Assembly (NCBI GenBank): GCA_040882845.1
Contig: JBBEAM010000007.1
Location: 62,001-126,000, forward strand
Origin: JBBEAM01 sp040882845
GTDB taxonomy: Bacteria > Pseudomonadota > Alphaproteobacteria > Kiloniellales > DSM-21159
Direction of reading: 5' to 3'
DNA: 64,000 bases
Shown here: positions 54,850-63,483 of the stretch, one piece after another
Numbering within the stretch: position 1 is the first letter of the stretch
How the letters are laid out: each line of letters starts with the position of its first letter
Program-made: the position numbers and the translations under genes
The notes under the pieces: model-generated
Told to the model about the DNA's origin: nothing
Seen by the model: the letters and a program-made list of their open reading frames with translations, nothing else
Database searches by the model: none

Positions 54850-54898
54850 GGACGAGATTCACGGCTCAGACCGAATTCGTTCTGAGCCGATCTCGTCC
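54850..54898. repeat. Long interrupted palindrome between leuA and mreB
   Basis: GGACGAGAT (54850-54858) pairs with ATCTCGTCC (54890-54898), and inside it GGCTCAGA (54863-54870) pairs with TCTGAGCC (54881-54888) around CGAATTCG. Together they make a nearly continuous hairpin of about 49 bases in the 225-base intergenic gap. There is no T-run, so it is not a normal terminator. It could stabilise or stop the leuA transcript or act in the mreB leader. Confidence 0.7.
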
Positions 54899-55013
54899 GC
54901 CTAGTGTAATCGCTGAAATAGAGGCGTATCCTTGCCTTGAAATCGCCGCGGCGGAGCGCTATTCCACAGTACGCCCGCCGCGGCGCCACTATTTCGGAAG
55001 GCGATCTCCTCAG

Positions 55014-56054
55014 ATGATCTCACGTCTCCTCGGCATGCTCTCGGCCGACATGGCTATCGACCTTGGAACGGCCAACACCCTCGTCTACGTCAAGGGACGC
55101 GGGATCGTCCTCAACGAGCCATCAGTCGTCGCCATCGCCGAGGTCAAGGGCAAGAAGCAGGTCCTGGCCGTGGGCGACGAGGCGAAGATGATGCTCGGGC
55201 GAACGCCGGGCAACATCCAGGCGATCCGCCCGCTGCGCGACGGCGTGATCGCCGATTTCGACGTCGCCGAGGAGATGATCAAGCACTTCATCCGCAAGGT
55301 GCATAACCGGCGCTCCTTCGCCAGTCCGCAGGTGATCGTCTGCGTGCCCTCGGGCTCGACCGCGGTCGAGCGGCGCGCGATCCAGGAATCCGCCGAGGCC
55401 GCCGGCGCCCGCCGGGTGTTCCTGATCGAGGAGCCGATGGCCGCGGCGATCGGCGCCGGCCTGCCGGTGACCGAGCCGACCGGCTCCATGGTCGTCGACA
55501 TTGGCGGCGGCACCACCGAGGTCGCCGTGCTCTCGCTCGGCGGCATCGTCTACTCGCGCTCGGTGCGAGTCGGCGGCGACAAGATGGACGAGGCGATCAT
55601 CGCCTACATCCGCCGCAACCATAATCTGCTGGTCGGCGAGGGCTCGGCCGAGCGGATCAAGAAGGAAATCGGCTCCGCCTGCCCGCCCGAGGACGGCGAG
55701 GGCGAGACCATGGAGATCAAGGGCCGCGACCTGATGAACGGCGTGCCCAAGGAGCTGATCATCTCCGAGCGGCAGATCGCCGAGAGCCTTGCCGAGCCGG
55801 TCGGCGCCATCGTCGAGGCGGTCAAGGTGGCTCTGGAGCACACCGCGCCGGAGCTGGCCGCCGACATCGTCGACAAGGGCATCGTCCTGACCGGTGGCGG
55901 CGCCATGCTCGGCAACCTCGATTTCGTGCTGCGCGCCTCGACCGGCCTGCCGGTTTCCCTGGCCGACGACCCGCTGTCCTGCGTCGCGCTGGGCACCGGA
56001 CGCTGTCTCGAGGAAATGAAAGTGCTTAGGAACGTTCTGATTTCTATGTACTAA
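55014..56054 (+). CDS. mreB: Rod shape-determining protein MreB
   Basis: A 346-residue actin homologue that positions the elongation machinery under the membrane. The phosphate-1 region is ADMAIDLGTANTLVYVKGRG, the connecting region has ALEHTAPELAADIVDKGI, and phosphate-2 is MVVDIGGGTTEVAVLSLGG with VLTGGGAML for adenosine binding. The N-terminus MISRLLGMLSADM has the short amphipathic extension used for membrane attachment. The ATG at 55014 was preferred; an upstream in-frame start would cover the intergenic palindrome. Confidence 0.98.
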   Translation: MISRLLGMLSADMAIDLGTANTLVYVKGRGIVLNEPSVVAIAEVKGKKQVLAVGDEAKMMLGRTPGNIQAIRPLRDGVIADFDVAEEMIKHFIRKVHNRRSFASPQVIVCVPSGSTAVERRAIQESAEAAGARRVFLIEEPMAAAIGAGLPVTEPTGSMVVDIGGGTTEVAVLSLGGIVYSRSVRVGGDKMDEAIIAYIRRNHNLLVGEGSAERIKKEIGSACPPEDGEGETMEIKGRDLMNGVPKELIISERQIAESLAEPVGAIVEAVKVALEHTAPELAADIVDKGIVLTGGGAMLGNLDFVLRASTGLPVSLADDPLSCVALGTGRCLEEMKVLRNVLISMY

Positions 56055-56173
56055 CTCTACAGCACGTCTTTATTTTTCTTTCGTAACTCTTTAGAATCGC
56101 TCCTTCATCCAAGTGTTCGCGTGAACTGCTTTCCATTCTGGCCGGGCAGTCGTGAACCGGAGGGGGTACATAA

Positions 56174-57073
56174 GTGAGCAAACGCGCGGGGCATGTCCTG
56201 CGTTTGGCGACTCCGCTCAAGGCTTGGGCGCAGCGCTTCGCGCTGTTCCTGCTTGTCGGAGCGACCTTTGGACTGATGATGCTCGGCAAGGCCGACACCC
56301 TGTTGATCGAACGCGCCCGCGTCGCCGTGACCGACGCCGTTGCCCCGATCCTCGATGCCGCCTCGCGTCCCGTCTCCTCCTTCAACGATGCCCTGGAGAA
56401 CGCCAAGGAACTGGCCACGGTGCGCGAACAGAACGCGGCCCTGCGCCAGCAGGTTGCCGAGCTGTCCCATTGGCAGCAGGAGGCGCGCACTTTCCAGTCC
56501 GAGAACGGGGTGTTGCGCAAGCTGCTGAACCTGGCTCCGGAAGCGGGGAGCAGCAGCATCACCGCACGGGTGATCGGCGATCAGAGCGGCGTCTTCCGCC
56601 GTTCCGTGCTGATCGGCGCCGGCCTGGACGACGGCGTGCGCAAGGGCCAGCCGGCCTTGACCGGCGACGGCCTGGCGGGCCGGGTCGCCGAGGTCGGCGA
56701 GCATTCCGCGCGCATCCTGCTGATCACCGATCTCAACAGCCGCATTCCGGTCTTCGTCGGCGAGGCGCGCGACCGCGCCATTCTGGCCGGCGACAACTCC
56801 AGCATGGCCGGGCTGCAGTATCTGGCGCCGGGCGTTCATCCGCAGGTCGGGGCCCGGGTGGTGACCTCGGGCCAGGGCGGCGTCTTCCCGCCGGGCCTGC
56901 CTGTCGGCGTGGTCTCCGCCAGCGGCGAGCAGGGCATTCAGGTGCGCCCCTTTGTCGATTGGGAGCATCTCGAGTTCTTGCGGCTGATCGATTATGAGCT
57001 GCGCGGCCTGCTGAAGAGCGACGGCCGGGTGCTTTCCGAGGACGGCAATCAGTCCTCGGCGATCACGAACTAG
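56174..57073 (+). CDS. mreC: Rod shape-determining protein MreC
   Basis: A 299-residue bitopic periplasmic protein. It has a membrane helix at about residues 22-38, then a coiled coil with ATVREQNAALRQQVAELSHW, then a tandem beta domain starting RVIGDQSGVFRRSVLIGAGL. MreC links the cytoplasmic MreB filaments to periplasmic synthases such as PBP2. The start is GTG at 56174 after an AGGGGGT site. The gap after mreB is about 120 bases, T-rich and without a gene. Confidence 0.95.
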   Translation: MSKRAGHVLRLATPLKAWAQRFALFLLVGATFGLMMLGKADTLLIERARVAVTDAVAPILDAASRPVSSFNDALENAKELATVREQNAALRQQVAELSHWQQEARTFQSENGVLRKLLNLAPEAGSSSITARVIGDQSGVFRRSVLIGAGLDDGVRKGQPALTGDGLAGRVAEVGEHSARILLITDLNSRIPVFVGEARDRAILAGDNSSMAGLQYLAPGVHPQVGARVVTSGQGGVFPPGLPVGVVSASGEQGIQVRPFVDWEHLEFLRLIDYELRGLLKSDGRVLSEDGNQSSAITN

Positions 57074-57082
57074 GCGCCGGCA

Positions 57083-57598
57083 ATGAAGCACACGCCGCTG
57101 CAACGCCTCGATCTCTGGGCGCGGGCGCTTTCGCCCTTCGCCATCACCGCGCTGCTGGTGCTGGCCAGCGTGGCGCTGGTGCGTTCGCCCGAAGTGGCGC
57201 CGGCGGTGCCTTCGCTGGCGCTGGCCGCGGTGTTCTACTGGACGGTTTTCAGGCCGGACCTGATGCCGCCCTGGGCAATCTTCCTGCTCGGCCTGTTCCA
57301 GGATCTGATCACCGGCATCCCCGTCGGCGCCGGCGTCCTGGCGCTGCTGATCGTCTATCTGACGGTGACCGCGCAGCGGCGCTTCTTCTCCGCCGCCTCC
57401 TTCTTCATGCTCTGGGTTTCCTTCATCCTGATCGCCGCCATCGCCACCCTGCCGATGTGGCTGGCCGCCAGCTTCCTGCTCGGCCAGTTCGTCGATCCGG
57501 CGCCGGTGCTGCTGCAGTATCTGGTGACCGTTGCGGTCTATCCCTGCCTGGCCTGGCTGTTCGGACAGGCGCAGCAGGCTTTCCTGAGGGCGGCCTAG
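57083..57598 (+). CDS. mreD: Rod shape-determining protein MreD
   Basis: A 171-residue integral membrane protein with about five helices, including AIFLLGLFQDLITGIPVGAG, the conserved MreD core with DLITG. It is part of the elongasome with MreC, PBP2 and RodA. It starts nine bases after mreC, and its stop lies three bases before mrdA, showing a tight operon. Confidence 0.9.
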   Translation: MKHTPLQRLDLWARALSPFAITALLVLASVALVRSPEVAPAVPSLALAAVFYWTVFRPDLMPPWAIFLLGLFQDLITGIPVGAGVLALLIVYLTVTAQRRFFSAASFFMLWVSFILIAAIATLPMWLAASFLLGQFVDPAPVLLQYLVTVAVYPCLAWLFGQAQQAFLRAA

Positions 57599-57601
57599 GC
57601 G

Positions 57602-59539
57602 ATGGCGGAGCGGCGCAAGAACGCGGACAGGAACGAAGAGGCCAGCCGCTACAAGGTCTTCTCGCGCCGGGCGTTGCTGTTCGGCGGCGTGCAGACCCTG
57701 ATGCTCTCCGCCCTGGCCGGGCGGATGTATTACCTGCAGGTGCTGCAGTCGGACCAGTATTCCCTGCTGGCCGAGGACAACCGCATCAACCTGCGGCTGC
57801 TGCCGCCGCCGCGCGGGCGAATCATCGACCGCTTCGGTGTGCCCCTGGCGGTCAACGAGCAGAATTACCGTGTGCTGATCGTCGAGGAACAGGCCCGCGA
57901 CGTCGACGGCACCCTGGCTCTGCTCGACCAGGTGATCGAGATAGACCAGCGCGATATCGAGCGGATCAAGCGCGAACTCGGCCGCAAGCGCGGCTTCGTG
58001 CCGATCACCGTGCAGGAGAATCTGACCTGGAAGCAGGTCAGCCAGCTCGAGGTCAACGCCCCGGACCTGCCGGGGGTTTCCATCGATGTCGGCCAGACCC
58101 GCCACTACCCCTACGGCGCGGCGATGTCGCATCTGGTCGGCTATGTCGGTGCGGTTTCGGAACGGGATCTGACCGGCGAGCCTCTGCTCGAGCTTCCCGG
58201 CTTCCGGATCGGCAAGAACGGCGCCGAGAAGATGCACGAGAATCAACTGCGCGGCTCCGCCGGGGCGAGTCAGGTCGAGGTCAACGCCATCGGCCGGATC
58301 ATCAAGGAAGTGGACCGCCAGGAAGGCGCGCCAGGCCGCGATGTGGTGCTGACCATCGATGCCGGTCTGCAGACCTACACGCATCAGCGGCTGATGGGCG
58401 AGCGCTCGGCCTCCGCGGTGATTCTCGACGTGCAGAACGGCGAGGTCATGGCGCTGGCCTCGACTCCCTCCTACGACCCGACCCCCTTCAATACCGGGCT
58501 GACCGGGCAGCAGTGGAGCGATCTGGTCAACGATCCGCTCTCGCCGCTCTCCAACAAGGCGATTTCGGGAACCTATGCGCCGGGCTCGACGTTCAAGATG
58601 ATGGTTGCCCTGGCGGCTTTGGAAGACGGTATCTCGGCCAGTCACCAGGCCTGGTGCCCCGGCCATATGACCTTGGGCAACCACCGTTTCCACTGCTGGA
58701 AGCGCTACGGCCACGGCTGGATGGGGATGCACGACGCCATCGAGCAGTCCTGCGACGTCTATTTCTACGACATCGCCCGTAAGCTCGGCGTCGACAAGAT
58801 CGCCGCCATGTCCAGACGCTTCGGCCTCGGCGCGCCGGTCGGACTCGACCTGCCGGGGGAGCGCGGCGGCGTGATTCCGACCCGCGACTGGAAACTCGCC
58901 TACATGGGTGAGGCCTGGCAGGGCGGCGAGACGCTGGTGACTGCGATCGGCCAGGGTTTCGTACTGACGACGCCCTTGCAACTGGCGGTGATGGCGGCGC
59001 GGATCGCCAACGGCGGCAAGGCCGTGGTGCCGCGGATCACCCGCGGCATTCTGCCGGGCGACGCCGGACCGGGGCAGAACGCGGAGAATCCGGCAGAATT
59101 GGTGCAGCCCCAGGTGCTAGAATTCACTGAGCTGGGCGTCGATCCCCGCCATCTGGAGATCGTGCGCGCGGCCATGGACGGCGTGGTCAACGGCGCCCGC
59201 GGCACGGCGCGCGGCTCGGCGATCAAGATCGAAGGCTGGGAGATGGCCGGCAAGACCGGCACCAGCCAGGTGCGCCGGATCAGCGCGGCCGAGCGCGCGG
59301 CCGGCGTATTCAAGAACGAGGATCTGCCCTGGCGGCGGCGCGACCACGCGCTCTTCGTCGCCTACGCGCCGCTGGCCGCGCCGCGCTACGCCGTTTCCGT
59401 CGTGGTCGAGCACGGCGGCGGCGGTTCCACTGCAGCGGCGCCGATCGCGCGCGACCTGCTGGTCGAAACCCAGCTTCGGGACCCGGCCGGTGGCCAGGTT
59501 CTGCCGAAGCTCGCCGAAGCCCTTAAGGCGGAGGGATAG
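57602..59539 (+). CDS. mrdA: Peptidoglycan D,D-transpeptidase MrdA (PBP2)
   Basis: A 645-residue class B penicillin-binding protein that cross-links peptidoglycan during elongation. It has an N-terminal membrane helix near residues 25-45, the dimerisation domain with PPPRGRIIDRFGVPLAVNEQ, and a transpeptidase domain. The acylated serine is S329 in APGSTFKMM, SxN is in EQSCDVYFYDIA and KTGT is in MAGKTGTSQVR. Its partner RodA follows six bases later. Confidence 0.97.
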   Translation: MAERRKNADRNEEASRYKVFSRRALLFGGVQTLMLSALAGRMYYLQVLQSDQYSLLAEDNRINLRLLPPPRGRIIDRFGVPLAVNEQNYRVLIVEEQARDVDGTLALLDQVIEIDQRDIERIKRELGRKRGFVPITVQENLTWKQVSQLEVNAPDLPGVSIDVGQTRHYPYGAAMSHLVGYVGAVSERDLTGEPLLELPGFRIGKNGAEKMHENQLRGSAGASQVEVNAIGRIIKEVDRQEGAPGRDVVLTIDAGLQTYTHQRLMGERSASAVILDVQNGEVMALASTPSYDPTPFNTGLTGQQWSDLVNDPLSPLSNKAISGTYAPGSTFKMMVALAALEDGISASHQAWCPGHMTLGNHRFHCWKRYGHGWMGMHDAIEQSCDVYFYDIARKLGVDKIAAMSRRFGLGAPVGLDLPGERGGVIPTRDWKLAYMGEAWQGGETLVTAIGQGFVLTTPLQLAVMAARIANGGKAVVPRITRGILPGDAGPGQNAENPAELVQPQVLEFTELGVDPRHLEIVRAAMDGVVNGARGTARGSAIKIEGWEMAGKTGTSQVRRISAAERAAGVFKNEDLPWRRRDHALFVAYAPLAAPRYAVSVVVEHGGGGSTAAAPIARDLLVETQLRDPAGGQVLPKLAEALKAEG

Positions 59540-59544
59540 CGCCC

Positions 59545-60705
59545 TTGTCCGTGCTCAGCGATATCACCCTGCGCAGCAATCCAGAGCTGACTCTCGGTCA
59601 GAAGATCTGGCAGATGAACTGGGGGCTGGTGCTGCTGGTGCTGCTGCTTTCGGCGATTGGCTGCGCGATGCTCTACTCTGCGGCGAACGGCAACGTCGAG
59701 CCCTGGGCGGAACGTCAGGCGATCCGCTTCGGACTCGGTTTCGTGCTGATGATATCGGTTGCGCTGATCGACATCCGGCTGTGGTTCCGGCTGTCCTATC
59801 CGTTCTATTTCCTGGCCTTGGGGTTGCTTGTCGCCGTCGATGTGATGGGGGAGATCGGCATGGGCGCACAGCGCTGGATCGACCTCAAGTTCATCCAGCT
59901 GCAGCCCTCCGAGGTCATGAAGGTGGCCTTGGTCCTGGGGCTGGCGCGCTATTTCCACGGCGTTACCTACGAGGATGTCGGCCGGCCGCAGTACCTGCTG
60001 ATCCCGCTGCTGATGGTCGCCGCACCGGCCGCGCTGGTGCTCAAACAGCCGGACCTGGGCACGGCGGTCATGCTGATCTTGGTCGCCGGCGGACTGTTCT
60101 TCTGCGCCGGGGTGCGGATCTGGAAGTTCCTGCTGGTCGGGGCCGGGGCGCTCGGCGTGATCCCGATCGTCTGGCAGACCCTGCACGAATACCAGAAGGC
60201 GCGGATCCTGACCTTTCTCGACCCCGATACCGATCCGCTGGGCACCGGCTATCATATCCTGCAGTCGAAGATCGCGCTGGGCTCCGGCGGCCTTTTCGGC
60301 AAGGGCTACCTGCAGGGCAGCCAGAGTCATCTCAATTTCCTGCCGGAGAAGCAGACCGACTTTATTTTCACCATGCTGGGCGAGGAGTTCGGCATGGTCG
60401 GGGGGCTGGCGCTGCTCGGCCTCTATACCCTGCTGTTCATCTACGGTTTCGCCATTGCGCTACGCTCACGCAATCACTACGGGCGCCTGTTAGCCTTCGG
60501 ACTGACCCTCAACCTCTTCCTCTACGTCTTCATCAATGTCGCCATGGTGATGGGGCTGGTGCCCGTGGTCGGCGTGCCGCTGCCGCTGATTTCCTACGGC
60601 GGCACGGCGATGCTGGCGGTGATGATCTCCCTCGGGCTGGTGATCAACGTCTATGTGCACCGCGACCTGCGCATCCCCCGGCGGGGCCCCCGGGATCAGC
60701 TCTAG
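59545..60705 (+). CDS. rodA: Peptidoglycan glycosyltransferase RodA (SEDS family)
   Basis: A 386-residue SEDS polymerase with about ten membrane helices that makes glycan strands with PBP2. Conserved blocks are KFIQLQPSEVMKVALVLGLA, KQPDLGTAVMLIL, LNFLPEKQTDFIFTMLGEEF and VPLPLISYGGTAML. The predicted start is TTG at 59545, with a GTG two codons later as an alternative. It ends the mre-mrd operon. The 150-base gap to the tRNA gene holds no gene. Confidence 0.96.
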   Translation: MSVLSDITLRSNPELTLGQKIWQMNWGLVLLVLLLSAIGCAMLYSAANGNVEPWAERQAIRFGLGFVLMISVALIDIRLWFRLSYPFYFLALGLLVAVDVMGEIGMGAQRWIDLKFIQLQPSEVMKVALVLGLARYFHGVTYEDVGRPQYLLIPLLMVAAPAALVLKQPDLGTAVMLILVAGGLFFCAGVRIWKFLLVGAGALGVIPIVWQTLHEYQKARILTFLDPDTDPLGTGYHILQSKIALGSGGLFGKGYLQGSQSHLNFLPEKQTDFIFTMLGEEFGMVGGLALLGLYTLLFIYGFAIALRSRNHYGRLLAFGLTLNLFLYVFINVAMVMGLVPVVGVPLPLISYGGTAMLAVMISLGLVINVYVHRDLRIPRRGPRDQL

Positions 60706-60857
60706 GATCGCTTCGAGACCCGGCGCAGGGGCGGCGCAGGGGCGGCGCTCGCTCCACTTCGAGCGGAGCCAGAAAAAGCCGCCGAAAAGCGTGCGGAAGG
60801 CCTCGACAAAGCCGGTCCGAGTTGCTATCACCCCGGCTCTTCCGAGAAGAGACCCGT

Positions 60858-60933
<76 letters not shown>

Positions 60934-61069
60934 CGTTTTCAATGACTTAGCGGGTGAGACGTTCCTACGTTCCTCGGAACATTTGCGAACGCGGGGACCG
61001 CCGGTTGCCTCCACGTTCTCAGGCCTTCTTCTTCGCTGCGGCCGCTCTTTTTCGCTCTAGCATCGAACG

Positions 61070-61852
61070 TCAGCCGCCGCGAAAAACCGGTCGACGCTTT
61101 TCGGCGAAGGCCTGAACGGCCTCTTCGTAATCGGCTGTTTGGCGGCATCGGCATTGGCCCCAGCTTTCGATGTCGAGAACCTGGGCGAGGCTGCTGTCTT
61201 CCGCTGCGTTGAGCGCGCGCTTCATATGGGTGTAGGCGGTGCGGGGCCCCTCTGCGAGCTGTGCGGCGAAAGTTAGGGTTTCCCGGCGGAGATCGGCGTT
61301 GGAATAGAGACGATTAAACAGGCCAAGCCGATAGGCCTCCTCGGCGTCGAGAGTTTGACCTGTGAAATACAGCTCTCTTGCCTTGGCGGTGCCAAGCAGA
61401 CGCGTCAGGAAATAACTGCCGCCGAAGTCGCCGGACAGCCCGACCCTGACGAAGGCGGTCGTCAGCTTTGCGGTGGCAGCGCCAATACGCAGGTCGCACG
61501 CCAAAGCCATCGCCAGTCCGGCGCCGGCCGCAGCGCCGTTCACCATGGCGATCGTGATCTTCGGCATCTCGTGCAGCAGGCGTGCGATCTCGCAACGCTC
61601 GCGCAGCCCGGCTGCCTGGAGTTCGAGGTTTGTGTGGTCGAGTTCGGCCATGGCCTTGATGTCGCCGCCGGCGCAGAAACCCTTACCCTCCCCAGTCAGA
61701 ACCAAGACCGCGACCTCAGGGTCGCTCGCCAGACGGTGCAGCATCTCTAGAAGCTCCAGAGCCATCTCTCTGGAAAGTGCATTCATGCGCTCCGGGCGGT
61801 TGAGGGTTACGACAGCGACGGCGCCCTCAATCTGCTTGGTTATCAACGGCAT
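61070..61852 (-). CDS. Enoyl-CoA hydratase/isomerase family protein
   Basis: A 260-residue crotonase-fold enzyme. The oxyanion-hole block GKGFCAGGDIKAM and the second hole segment VNGAAAGAGLAMALACDLRI are present. At the place of the second catalytic glutamate of true hydratases there is VGLSGDFGGSYFLTRLLG with Asp, as in PaaG-type isomerases, so hydration of enoyl-CoA is not certain. The C-terminal EAVQAFAEKRRPVF block is normal. It stands divergently to the TauE-like gene, with about 260 bases between them in which I see no gene. Confidence 0.9.
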   Translation of the reverse strand: MPLITKQIEGAVAVVTLNRPERMNALSREMALELLEMLHRLASDPEVAVLVLTGEGKGFCAGGDIKAMAELDHTNLELQAAGLRERCEIARLLHEMPKITIAMVNGAAAGAGLAMALACDLRIGAATAKLTTAFVRVGLSGDFGGSYFLTRLLGTAKARELYFTGQTLDAEEAYRLGLFNRLYSNADLRRETLTFAAQLAEGPRTAYTHMKRALNAAEDSSLAQVLDIESWGQCRCRQTADYEEAVQAFAEKRRPVFRGG

Positions 61853-62111
61853 ATTTGACTCCTTCGTCTCTAGCAGAATTCCAGCGCTTTCATTGTTCGA
61901 TAAAGCAAGATTGCACCGATTCAAGCTAGGTCTGAACTGAAGGTAACGGCAATGTCCTGGCCGCAAGCGTCCGGAGTTTAAATTAGATAGCTGCGGTTTT
62001 GTTTGCGGAGACTCCTCCCGCCTCTGCATAGTTTTCACCCGCTCCTTGCCGATACGCGGCGGCGTGCCGTTGCGAGTGCATCGAGAGGGGAAGGAAGGGA
62101 TTGGACGGATT

Positions 62112-62882
62112 GTGGCCGGTATCGCGCAACATTTAAACGATCTATCGATCTTTGCCCTGGCCATCGCCGCGCTCGCCTTCTTCTGCGGCGGCGTGGTCAA
62201 GGGCGCCACCGGCGTCGGCCTTCCGCTCGTCGCCTTGCCGATCATGAGCTTTGCCTTCTCGGTGCCCGAATCCGTGGCCATGATGACCGTGCCGATCCTC
62301 GTCTCCAACATCGTGCAGGCCTTCTCCGGGGGGCGTTTCCTCTACACCTTCCGGCGCTTCTGGCCGCTGTTGCTCGCGGTGCTGGTGACCATGGCCTTCA
62401 CAGTCAAGCTGCTGTCGGTCGCCGACCCGCGCCTGCTCAGCGCCTTCCTCGGCGGCATCCTGCTGATCTCCGCCGGGGCGATGCTGTTTCAACCCGAGTT
62501 TCACCTGAAGACCCAGCGCGAAGGCCTGTGGAGTGCCGGCGTCGGTGTCGTCGGCGGCCTGATCGGCGGCCTGACCTCGCTCTATGGCCTGCCGATCATC
62601 CACTATCTGCTGGCCCTGCGCCTGGACCGCGTCACCTTCGTCAGCTGCATCGCCGTGATCTATGTCTGCGGCTCGGCGACGCTGATGGTGCTGCTGGCAG
62701 GCTATCGGGTGCTGGGCGCGCAGGAGGCTCTGCTCTCGGTTGCCGGGCTTATCCCCGTCGGCATCGGCATGCTGCTCGGTAACTTTACGGGCTCGATCAT
62801 GAGCGAGCGCAGGTTCCGTCTCGCGGTGCTCTGTCTGATGGTGGTAGCGTCGGTCAACTTGATCCAGAAGGCGGTGTTCTGA
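62112..62882 (+). CDS. TauE/SafE family sulfite-exporter-like permease
   Basis: A roughly 256-residue membrane protein with about eight helices arranged as two repeats. ALAFFCGGVVKGATGVGLPL and VGVVGGLIGGLTSLYGLPII are the repeated TauE/SafE motifs (GxxxGxxG). Members export sulfite, sulfoacetate or other organic anions; the substrate is unknown. The start is uncertain: I chose a GTG at 62112 near GGACGGA; GTG codons at 62064 and 62076 and a TTG at 62046 are in frame. Confidence 0.85.
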   Translation: MAGIAQHLNDLSIFALAIAALAFFCGGVVKGATGVGLPLVALPIMSFAFSVPESVAMMTVPILVSNIVQAFSGGRFLYTFRRFWPLLLAVLVTMAFTVKLLSVADPRLLSAFLGGILLISAGAMLFQPEFHLKTQREGLWSAGVGVVGGLIGGLTSLYGLPIIHYLLALRLDRVTFVSCIAVIYVCGSATLMVLLAGYRVLGAQEALLSVAGLIPVGIGMLLGNFTGSIMSERRFRLAVLCLMVVASVNLIQKAVF

Positions 62883-62915
62883 TCGGCCTTAGGTGAGGAA
62901 GGAGCTGGCTCGGCC

Positions 62916-63464
62916 ATGGTAAAGCTCGATCGCATCTATACCCGCGGCGGCGACAAAGGGCAGACCTCGCTCGGCAGCGGCGAGCGCATCGAGAAGTGTG
63001 CGCCCCGGGTCGAGGCCTATGGCGAGGTCGACGAACTCAACGCCTTGATCGGCAACTGCGCACGGCTCTATCCGCGGCGCGGCGATCGCCTGGCGCAGAT
63101 CATGAACGATCTTTTCGACATGGGCGGCGATCTCTGCCTGCCCGGCGACCCGAAAATGGCTTTCCCGGAAAGCTACGCCGCGCGTCTCGAGGCCTGGATC
63201 GACGAGAGCAACGCCGCGCTGCCGCCCCTCACCTCCTTCGTGCTGCCGGGCGGCGGCGAGGCCGGCTGCGCGCTGCACCTGGCACGCACGGTCGCGCGGC
63301 GTGCGGAGCGGCGGGTTTGCGCCTTGGCGGCGCAGGAAGGCGAACGGGTGAACCCCGCCGTGGTGACTTACCTCAACCGTCTCTCCGACCTGCTGTTCGT
63401 CTGGGCCCGGGAAGCCAACGGGCCGGAAAGCGAAGTGCTCTGGGAGCCGGGCAAGAACGCCTGA
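62916..63464 (+). CDS. Cob(I)alamin adenosyltransferase, PduO type
   Basis: A 182-residue enzyme that transfers the adenosyl group of ATP to cobalamin, making coenzyme B12. IYTRGGDKGQTSLGSGERIEK is the ATP-binding N-terminus and VEAYGEVDELNALIG follows. FVLPGGGEAGCALHLARTVARRAERRV contains the conserved arginines, and YLNRLSDLLFVWAR closes the five-helix fold. The length is typical. It implies that the organism uses adenosylcobalamin-dependent enzymes. Confidence 0.95.
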   Translation: MVKLDRIYTRGGDKGQTSLGSGERIEKCAPRVEAYGEVDELNALIGNCARLYPRRGDRLAQIMNDLFDMGGDLCLPGDPKMAFPESYAARLEAWIDESNAALPPLTSFVLPGGGEAGCALHLARTVARRAERRVCALAAQEGERVNPAVVTYLNRLSDLLFVWAREANGPESEVLWEPGKNA

Positions 63465-63483
63465 GCCAGGCAGGATCTGCCCT

